Assembly (NCBI RefSeq): GCF_029395435.1
Contig: NZ_CP113915.1
Location: 1,736,001-1,800,000, forward strand
Reading direction: 5' to 3'
Source of the DNA: Bifidobacterium sp. ESL0790
GTDB taxonomy: Bacteria > Actinomycetota > Actinomycetes > Actinomycetales > Bifidobacteriaceae
Length of the DNA: 64,000 bases
Each line of letters opens with the position of its first letter. The first letter of the stretch is position 1. Made by a program: the position numbers and the translations under genes. The notes under the pieces are model-generated. The model made no database searches, was not told the origin of the DNA, and saw only the letters and a list, made by a program, of their open reading frames with translations. Positions 58,088 through 64,000 of this stretch are shown in pieces.

Positions 58088-59782
58088 ATGAGCACTGCAC
58101 CGAGACTGGCGGCCGCGAAACGCGACTGGGGACATGACGAGTCCGGCTGCACCGTGCTGCATATCGACATGGATGCCTTCTACGCCTCACTCGAAACGGC
58201 GCGGCACCCGGAACTGCGCGGGCGGCCGGTGATCATCGGATGGCTCGGCGAGCGCAGCGTGGTCTCCGCCGCCAATTACGAGGCGCGCAAATACGGCGTC
58301 AACTCGGCGATGCCCATGGTTCGCGCCCGGCAACTCTGCCCCGGCGGCGCGTTCGTGCCCGTGGACATGGCCTACTACCGGATGATGTCGAAGCGGATTT
58401 TCGACGAGGTGTTCCGCCAGGTGACCGACCAGATCGAACAGGTCTCGGTGGACGAGGGCTATATGGACGTCTCGGGCGCGCTGCTGCGCTGGAAGTCGCC
58501 GAGCGTCATCGGGGCATGGATTCGTGCGCAGGTGGCGGCGCGGTTCGGCATCACCTGCTCGGTGGGCATCGCGGCCAACAAACTCGTGGCGAAGATGGCC
58601 TCGACCAACGCCAAACCGGATGGGATGCTGCTGATTCCGAAGGCGCGGCACGCCGAATTCGTGCAAATGATGCCACTGCGCGGGATTCCTGGCATCGGGC
58701 CGTCGCTTGAGAAGCGGCTCAACGCATGGGGCGTCAAGACCGTGGCCGACCTGGCCAAGATGGACGAGACGGCGCTGCTGCAGGCGACGCGTTCGAAGAT
58801 CACCGCGCACAACCTTTACCTCGCCGCGCGGGGGCAGGACGAGCGGCCCATCGTCACGCACGCGCCGGAAAAATCGATTGGCGCGGAGATCACGTTCCAG
58901 CAGGACACACGCGACATGGAACGGGTGATGGAGCTGCTGCACCATTGCAGCAACGAGGTGACCGCGGCGCTGCGCAAGAAGAGGCTGGTGGCGCGGACGG
59001 TGACGGTGAAGCTGCGGTTCGCCGACCTCAGCTACGCGACCAAGGCGCACACGCTGGAGCGGCCGGTGGATTCGACCGAGGCCGTGTATCCCGAGGCGGT
59101 CGCGCTGCTGAGGGCCATGCTGAAGGTGCCTTCTTCGGCCGGCGAGAGCACTCCCCTGCCGCGCGAGATCAGGCTCGCGGGAGTGAGCGCGAGTTCGCTG
59201 AGCGACCGCGACGCCACGCCCGTGCAGCTGACGATTGATGATTTGCTTGGGGATGGCGATGCTGGCGGAGCCGCTGGCACTGAAGGCGGAGTCAGCGACG
59301 GAAGCGAAGCCAATGGTGGTATCAGTAATCATGGTGGCCAAGGCAATAGAGATGACAACTCTGCCACACCCGGCAATATCAACAGCAACGGAAACAAGGC
59401 CAATAATTCCACCGCACGCAACACCAACAACAGTCATGACAATAGCGCTGCCAAACACGACGATGCCAATCTAAGCAGTGGCCAAGTCAACGGCAACGAC
59501 CATCGCGACAACGTGGGTAATAATAGCAACAACCAAGATGCTGACGGTGACAAGAACAGCATCAGCCGCGATGACGACGGTACCCGCAACAATGTGAACA
59601 TTACCGGCCACAACTATGGCACTAGCGGGAACCGAAGGAATACCGGAAACCGCATCCGCGCCGCCGAAACCGTGCTCGACGCCGTCCGCGAGCGCTATGG
59701 CTCTGGTGCGGCCAGCCTAGGCTTGGAGCACGGCGATTGGAAAGCCAAGCAGACCGCCCACAACTCCAAGCCCGAGGAATAA
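58088..59782 (+). CDS. dinB: DNA polymerase IV (DinB) with an Asn-rich insertion
   Basis: The first 380 or so residues form a Y-family polymerase: VLHIDMDAFYASLE (catalytic Asp), EQVSVDEGYMDVSG (Asp-Glu pair), a helix-hairpin-helix thumb (LRGIPGIGPSLEKRL) and a little-finger domain. After the polymerase domain the protein carries a stretch of about 120 residues rich in Asn, Gly, Asp and Ser (about residues 395-520), then a conserved-looking end AAETVLDAVRERYGSG. At 564 residues it is much longer than usual pol IV (350-420). It probably makes error-prone translesion DNA. Confidence 0.92.
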   Translation: MSTAPRLAAAKRDWGHDESGCTVLHIDMDAFYASLETARHPELRGRPVIIGWLGERSVVSAANYEARKYGVNSAMPMVRARQLCPGGAFVPVDMAYYRMMSKRIFDEVFRQVTDQIEQVSVDEGYMDVSGALLRWKSPSVIGAWIRAQVAARFGITCSVGIAANKLVAKMASTNAKPDGMLLIPKARHAEFVQMMPLRGIPGIGPSLEKRLNAWGVKTVADLAKMDETALLQATRSKITAHNLYLAARGQDERPIVTHAPEKSIGAEITFQQDTRDMERVMELLHHCSNEVTAALRKKRLVARTVTVKLRFADLSYATKAHTLERPVDSTEAVYPEAVALLRAMLKVPSSAGESTPLPREIRLAGVSASSLSDRDATPVQLTIDDLLGDGDAGGAAGTEGGVSDGSEANGGISNHGGQGNRDDNSATPGNINSNGNKANNSTARNTNNSHDNSAAKHDDANLSSGQVNGNDHRDNVGNNSNNQDADGDKNSISRDDDGTRNNVNITGHNYGTSGNRRNTGNRIRAAETVLDAVRERYGSGAASLGLEHGDWKAKQTAHNSKPEE

Positions 59783-59918
59783 ACCAGTGGGAAAAGCACC
59801 AAAATCACCCCGAAAAGGTGCTTTTCCCACTGGTTGCGGCTTTAACTGTGGGAAAAGCACCGTTTTCAAAGCTTTTTGATGCTTTTCTCACGGGTTTGAA
59901 GCTTTAGCAGTGGAAAAG
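59783..59918. repeat. Palindromic word repeats between dinB and the next gene
   Basis: ACCAGTGGGAAAAGCACC (59783-59800) and its perfect complement GGTGCTTTTCCCACTGGT (59817-59834) form 18-base arms right after the dinB stop. Further partial copies of GTGGGAAAAGCACC follow at 59848-59861 and 59908-59920, with an inverted TGCTTTTCTCACGGG at 59880. The same word returns at 61018-61132, on the other side of the AbiEi-like gene. Confidence 0.65.
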
Positions 59919-60024
59919 CGCCAAATTGTGGCACGACACGCCGAAATGTGGATAACTCAAAGCGTTCGACCACACCACCTTAAAAACCACCGCTGATATC
60001 GCGAATTGCCGTACCGTCTTCCAT

Positions 60025-61017
60025 ATGAAGATGAATAAACACATCGCAGGAGAATTGGCCGAAGCGGAGGCACAACGCCGCTGCTTGCACCTGCCAGACC
60101 ACAATAGCCAACAAATACTGCGTAAACTAGCCAAATCTGGTGAGGTGACGCGAGCCAGACACGGACTGTATGTCCGAACACAAATCTGGCAAAACCTCGA
60201 CCAAAACGAACGATATCTGTGGATTCTCAACGGCTTGCATCATTGGCACCACAATTGGATATTCGCTGGAGTAAGCGCCATCAGCGCCTATGGCATCGAG
60301 CATCCTTCTTGGCTGCATCACAATAATAGGGTATTCCTTGCCTCACCACGGTTCATAGGCAATCGTCCCAGCGACATAACGCAATACATCCATATTCCCG
60401 ATATCGAAGACTATCGTTCCAGCAACGGCTACGTCACTTCTGTAAGCAGGTCGATTGTGGACTGTGCCATCCGCCACCAATTTTACGAGGTTTTGCCAAT
60501 AATCGATTCGGCGTTACGCAAGAATCTGACTTCACCGGAGACGATACAGCAGACCGCTTCCGAGGTTCGCGGGGCCGAACAACCGCTTTCTACTTTGCTG
60601 CGCTACACTGACGAAAAAAGCGAAAACGGCGGGGAATCGCTATGCCGCGCGGTCATGCTCGAGCAGGGGTTTGCCGCTCCGGAGTTGCAGCGGGAATTCA
60701 AGATGCGTGACGCCTATGGTTTCCACACATATCGCGTTGATATGGCATACCCACGATATGACGGAAGCATCATCGCCGTGGAATTTGACGGGCTTGATAA
60801 GTACATTGATCCTGAGATGACCAAGAACCGAGATGTCAGGCAGATTGTCCACGAAGAAAAGGAACGTGAGCGCCGCTTGCTCGATTCAACGCCGATCACG
60901 CAAATTGTCCGCCTTGAGTACCCTGACGTGATACAACGTGAACCGCTGGTGAAAAAACTTACGGAAGCCGGTGCCCCGCGAACCTACGAGTGGCAAATCG
61001 CCAACTCGCAAGTCTAA
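60025..61017 (+). CDS. AbiEi-like / DUF559-like protein
   Basis: The 330-residue product begins with a winged-helix AbiEi-type domain (LPDHNSQQILRKLAKSGEVT, RARHGLYVRTQIW, WIFAGVSAISAYGIEHPSWL). After about residue 195 comes a Vsr/DUF559-like part (TYRVDMAYP, IIAVEFDGLDKYIDPEM, KERERRLLDSTPITQIVRLE). That arrangement of Asp, Glu and Lys is typical of the DUF559 nuclease fold. No AbiEii-type toxin lies beside it, so it is an orphan. It is flanked by the same palindromic word on both sides. Confidence 0.8.
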   Translation: MKMNKHIAGELAEAEAQRRCLHLPDHNSQQILRKLAKSGEVTRARHGLYVRTQIWQNLDQNERYLWILNGLHHWHHNWIFAGVSAISAYGIEHPSWLHHNNRVFLASPRFIGNRPSDITQYIHIPDIEDYRSSNGYVTSVSRSIVDCAIRHQFYEVLPIIDSALRKNLTSPETIQQTASEVRGAEQPLSTLLRYTDEKSENGGESLCRAVMLEQGFAAPELQREFKMRDAYGFHTYRVDMAYPRYDGSIIAVEFDGLDKYIDPEMTKNRDVRQIVHEEKERERRLLDSTPITQIVRLEYPDVIQREPLVKKLTEAGAPRTYEWQIANSQV

Positions 61018-61139
61018 CCAGCGAGAAAAGCATCAAAATCGGCCCAAAATGGTGCTTTTCTCCATAGTAAGCAGCTGAGGCAGTGGGAAAAGCACCTTTG
61101 GGGACCGGTTTTGGTGCTTTTTCCACTGATTAGGGGGGA
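61018..61139. repeat. Second locus of the GAAAAGCACC palindromic word
   Basis: Copies of GAAAAGCATCAAAATCGG and GGTGCTTTTCTCC (inverted) and AGTGGGAAAAGCACC with TTGGTGCTTTTTCCACT form at least two hairpins between the AbiEi-like gene and the DapC gene. They are convergent with both genes and may act as terminators. Confidence 0.6.
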
Positions 61140-62423
61140 TTAGGCGGCGAGGCGGGCGGAGACCTCGGCGATGGTGGAGTCGGTGGCCGTGGCGGAGAAG
61201 CGGAGGCTGGTGGGGTCGCCGTAGAACTCGCCGGGACTGGCGATGATGCCCAGGCGCGCGAGGTCGGCAAGGTCGGTCCAGCAGTCGCCGCTGCGGGCCT
61301 TCACCCAGACGTATAGCGCGCCTTGCGGCATGTGGGCGTCGTAACCGTGGCCACGCAAGGCCGCCACCAAGGCGTGCAGTCTGCGCTCGTAGCGGGCGTG
61401 CTGGGTGACGACGTCATCGGTGTCGCCCATCGCGACGGCCATCGCGGCCTGCACCGGGCCGGGAATGATCTCGCCGATCTGCTTGCGGTAGACTGCCATT
61501 TCGGCGATCAGGTCTTTGTCACCGGCGACGAGCGCGGTGCGGTAGCCCGCCATGTTGGACTGCTTGCTCAGCGAATACAGTACGAGAATACCCCTGGCGC
61601 TGCCACCGCAAACGTCCGGCTGCAACATGCATGAGGCTGGCGCAAATCCAGCACCGACCAACGGCCCACTCAATCCACATGCTTCAGATGCTGGCAATGT
61701 GTCGCCCGTTCCTCTGCGAACATCGACATCTGACGCGAAGGACTGAAGTTTGCCGTTCAATGTAGCGGAACGGTTCCCCGCCTTAGCGCCACCATCATTT
61801 TCATCGTCACTTCCCCAGGTGAGCAGGGCGTAGCACTCGTCGGAGAGCACCACGGCGCCGATCTCGCGGGCCGCGGCGACGATGCCCTTGAGCTGCGCGG
61901 CCGAAAGCGTCTCGCCGGTAGGATTGCAGGGTGAATTGACCCAGACGGCCTTGACACCCGGCACTGAACGCCACGAATCGACGTCGGCGATATCCGCGAC
62001 CTTGTGGGTGCTGGCACCGGCGATCTGCGTGCCGATCTCGTAGGTGGGATAGGAAATAGCCGGCTGCACCACCACATCACCCTCGCCAAGGTGCAGCAGG
62101 GAGGCCATGAGCGCGACGCCCTCCTTCGAGCCGACGGTGGGCACGAAATCAGCGTCGATGGCCTCGAAATCCACGCCACGAACGCTCTTGAACCACTCCG
62201 GGACCGCGCGGCGCAACGCCTCGCTGCCGGTGGCCTTCGGATAACCATGGGAGTCGGGAGCCTCGGCATGCTCCGCGAGCGCCTGTTGCACATTGGCGGG
62301 CACCGGGTCGACGGGCGAACCAACGGAGAGGTTGATCATGCCACCTGGCGCGGCCGCCGCCGTCTTCTTATACGACGAGATGCGGCTCCAGTCATAGGGA
62401 GAGTCGAACGTATGAAAACCCAT
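61140..62423 (-). CDS. dapC: Succinyldiaminopimelate transaminase (DapC)
   Basis: The 427-residue product is a fold type I PLP aminotransferase of the lysine/meso-DAP pathway. It shows PTVGSKEGVALMASLLHLGE, VNSPCNPTGETLS, DECYALLTW and the PLP-Lys segment LYSLSKQSNMAGYRTALVAG, with QGALYVWVKARSG and SPGEFYG near the end. It is longer than the usual 365-370 because of an insertion of about 55 residues before the PLP lysine. The ATG at 62423 (MGFHTFDSPYDWSR) fits actinobacterial homologs; a longer frame upstream is not protein-like. Paired with the ferredoxin gene as in many actinobacteria. Confidence 0.92.
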   Translation of the reverse strand: MGFHTFDSPYDWSRISSYKKTAAAAPGGMINLSVGSPVDPVPANVQQALAEHAEAPDSHGYPKATGSEALRRAVPEWFKSVRGVDFEAIDADFVPTVGSKEGVALMASLLHLGEGDVVVQPAISYPTYEIGTQIAGASTHKVADIADVDSWRSVPGVKAVWVNSPCNPTGETLSAAQLKGIVAAAREIGAVVLSDECYALLTWGSDDENDGGAKAGNRSATLNGKLQSFASDVDVRRGTGDTLPASEACGLSGPLVGAGFAPASCMLQPDVCGGSARGILVLYSLSKQSNMAGYRTALVAGDKDLIAEMAVYRKQIGEIIPGPVQAAMAVAMGDTDDVVTQHARYERRLHALVAALRGHGYDAHMPQGALYVWVKARSGDCWTDLADLARLGIIASPGEFYGDPTSLRFSATATDSTIAEVSARLAA

Positions 62424-62763
62424 GCTTACCACCTTTTGCGTCATCTGGTCGTCGGTTGCCGGCGAACTTTCAGCGGGTCTCGTGCGCTGGCGACCTTCGG
62501 GCCACGCCCCCGGCTTAATCTCAAGCTCAAGCGAAAAGCCATATCCCCGAAGAACGCCATCAACACGCATCCAATAACCACCAATGGTATAACCAACCAG
62601 CCTGCCGACGCGAAAGAGTATCACCACATGTCCGCGTCCGTAAGCAGAAAAACAACGCTCATAATCTGCTTTCTGACGCACGCGACCATATCTTTGCGTC
62701 CGCAAGCAGGAAAACGGTGTCCACAGTCTGCCTAACGACGCAACTTTCGATTCGCGCCACACG

Positions 62764-62804
62764 CACAAGACCCACGGGATTGAGATGAATCCGTGGGTCT
62801 TGTG
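62764..62804. terminator. Palindrome between ferredoxin and dapC
   Basis: CACAAGACCCACGG and CCGTGGGTCTTGTG form perfect 14-base arms around GATTGAGATGAAT. On the minus strand no T-run follows, so partial termination or RNA processing between fdxA and dapC is more likely than a full stop. About 340 bases (62424-62763) upstream of dapC hold no recognised gene. Confidence 0.55.
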
Positions 62805-62854
62805 GACACGCTCCTACGAGGCGCGTAATTGGGAAACTTGAAATCCTAAGAGTA

Positions 62855-63178
62855 TCAGTCCTGGTTCTGCGGCGGAAGGGCGGCGATACGAGCCTCGTCC
62901 TTGCCGGAGGGACCGGCGGCCTGAGCGCCACCGAGGTCGCCCAAATCGTTGAAGTAGGTGACGGCGGCGTCCTTGTACCACGCCCACTCCTCGGGCACAT
63001 CGTCCTCATAGAAGATGGCCTCGGTGGGGCACACCGGCTCGCAGGCACCGCAGTCGACGCACTCGTTGGGGTTGATGTAGAGGGTGCGGTCGCCTTCGTA
63101 GATGCAGTCCACGGGGCATTCGTCGACGCACGCCTTGTCTTTGACGTCAATACAGGGTTGGGCGATTACATAAGCCAT
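62855..63178 (-). CDS. fdxA: Ferredoxin, 3Fe-4S/4Fe-4S (7Fe) type
   Basis: The 107-residue product has the two cluster motifs of 7Fe ferredoxins: C9, C17 and C21 in CIDVKDKACVDECPVDC and the CVDCGACEPVCP set. A C-terminal extension (WYKDAAVTYFNDLGDLGG) follows, typical of the actinobacterial FdxA. It is an electron carrier in the cytoplasm. The gene precedes dapC with a 430-base gap and has AAGGAGGCC before its ATG. Confidence 0.95.
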   Translation of the reverse strand: MAYVIAQPCIDVKDKACVDECPVDCIYEGDRTLYINPNECVDCGACEPVCPTEAIFYEDDVPEEWAWYKDAAVTYFNDLGDLGGAQAAGPSGKDEARIAALPPQNQD

Positions 63179-63261
63179 TCAGGAGGCCTCCTTACAACCT
63201 AAGTCTTTGTTTAGGGTACGTGGGAGCAACGACGGAGCGGACGACACGACGCGACTTCGAC

Positions 63262-63494
63262 GGCAGGAAACGGACGAAAAGTCAGGAAATAATATCCGAC
63301 ACCCGTCGTCAAACCTGAGTCCGCAGAAAACGGACTGAAACCTACAAGATTACTTCCGTTGTCTGCCGTCACGAAGACACAGTGGCAGATAACGGACGAA
63401 AAATCGCGACATCAAATCTGAACCATGCCGTTGGAACCGAGTATCGACAGAAAATGGACGAACCCAGCCGAATCATGTCCATTCTCTGCCGTCG
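63262..63494. repeat. Six degenerate copies of a GGCAGAAAACGGACGAAAA word
   Basis: Direct copies start at 63262, 63321, 63384 and 63445; inverted copies lie at 63354-63370 and 63477-63494. Differences are single bases within the 17-20-base word. The 340-base gap 63179-63517 contains these and no gene; pairs of direct and inverted copies can form alternative hairpins. Confidence 0.6.
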
Positions 63495-63517
63495 AAGGCA
63501 CCGACCGACTAATCAGA

Positions 63518-64000
63518 TCAGGCGCGACGGTCCTCGGCGTCGGTTTCGGTGACGCTGGCGACGGTCTTGGCCTCCATCGCGCGCTCGACGTCGGCGTCCA
63601 GCTCGCCGGTGCCCAGGCGAGAATGGCGGTAGGAGTAGCCGAAGTAGATACAGAAGCCGATGAGCAGCCAGACCACGAATCGAATCCAGGTGACCACGGT
63701 GAGGTTGAGCATCAGCCAGAGGTTGGCGATCGCAATCAGAATCGGCACCCACGGGCTGCCCGGGATCTTGAACGAGCGGGGCAGGTCGGGGCGCTTCTTG
63801 CGCATGATCGGAATCGAAATCGCGACCAAGGTGAAGGCCGAAAGCGTGCCGATATTGACCATATCGGCCAAAATGGAAACGTCGAACGACGACGACACAA
63901 TCGCGAAGAGAATGCCCACGGCGATCTGCAGCTTGGCGGGCGTGCCGTGTTTGCCGACCTTCGAGAGGCCACGCGGCAGCAGGCCGTCACGGCTCATCGC
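63518..64000 (-). CDS. Amino-acid permease, APC family (C-terminal part; N-terminus beyond window)
   Basis: The visible part includes the conserved LPRGLSKVGKHGTPAKLQIA loop typical of CAT/YfnA-type permeases and four membrane helices (for example ILFAIVSSSFDVSILADMVN and PILIAIANLWLMLNLTVVTW). A soluble acidic tail with VERAMEAKTVASVTETDAED closes the protein. It probably imports cationic amino acids or a related substrate. The start is outside the window, and the frame runs to the last base. Confidence 0.85.
   Translation of the reverse strand, partial: AMSRDGLLPRGLSKVGKHGTPAKLQIAVGILFAIVSSSFDVSILADMVNIGTLSAFTLVAISIPIMRKKRPDLPRSFKIPGSPWVPILIAIANLWLMLNLTVVTWIRFVVWLLIGFCIYFGYSYRHSRLGTGELDADVERAMEAKTVASVTETDAEDRRA

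Noticed and set aside
58187-59458. A 423-codon minus-strand frame opposite dinB
   Set aside because: The plus-strand polymerase motifs are unambiguous; the antisense frame is Arg/His-rich without motifs.
62424-62768. An N-terminal extension of DapC of 115 residues
   Set aside because: The sequence is Arg/Gly-rich without any aminotransferase feature, and a better start for the family is at 62423.

Overview
The window looks like a chromosomal segment of a high-GC actinobacterium, most likely Bifidobacterium or a close relative. This is inferred from the ribosomal protein operon order, the extended S5, S3 and S9 proteins, the DapC-FdxA pair, and a prophage with a tyrosine-recombinase tail-tip switch of the kind described in bifidobacterial prophages. 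No 16S gene is present, so the species cannot be named.

Layout. (1) 1-10761, minus strand: one S10-spc ribosomal protein operon, rpsJ-rplC-rplD-rplW-rplB-rpsS-rplV-rpsC-rplP-rpmC-rpsQ-rplN-rplX-rplE-rpsN-rpsH-rplF-rplR-rpsE-rpmD-rplO-secY (secY cut by the window edge). A separate rplM-rpsI operon lies at 11212-12174 with its own strong promoter. (2) 12401-16998: a DUF234-type ATPase and a sortase-anchored BspA-like surface protein with a poly-G tract, bracketed by 118-bp direct repeats. (3) 17099-20807: a low-complexity LRV/HEAT-like protein, a YigZ/IMPACT protein, a GNAT acetyltransferase and a DUF2165 membrane protein.

(4) 21095-56468: a complete-looking prophage of about 35.3 kb, integrated at the 3' end of tRNA-Ser(GCU). 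An 89-bp near-identical duplication marks attL and attR. Its order is integrase, moron-like genes, ImmA-like peptidase and CI-like repressor (minus strand), then a divergent Cro-like gene. An early region follows with an HTH protein, SSB, sliding-clamp-like and ParB-like proteins, and an HTH replication protein with internal iterons. Nucleases and many small ORFs come next, then a terminator and promoter near 36.3-36.4 kb. The late region has HNH nuclease, TerS, TerL, portal-MuF fusion, P-loop kinase-prohead protease fusion, HK97-type capsid, connectors, tail proteins with a predicted -1 frameshift, tape measure, tail tip and receptor-binding protein (RBP). It ends with a recombinase and a lysis cassette. 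This indicates an HK97-like siphovirus.

(5) 56443-64000: tRNA-Ser, an EamA transporter, DNA polymerase IV with an Asn-rich insertion, an AbiEi/DUF559-like protein, DapC, ferredoxin and the C-terminal part of an amino-acid permease.

The strongest special system is the invertible RBP locus at 52206-53946. Three copies of a TCCCGCGAACCC core, two direct and one inverted, sit at the same reading-frame position in front of three alternative C-terminal cassettes, next to a dedicated tyrosine recombinase. A second pattern is a set of intergenic loci, each built from its own short word repeated in both orientations.
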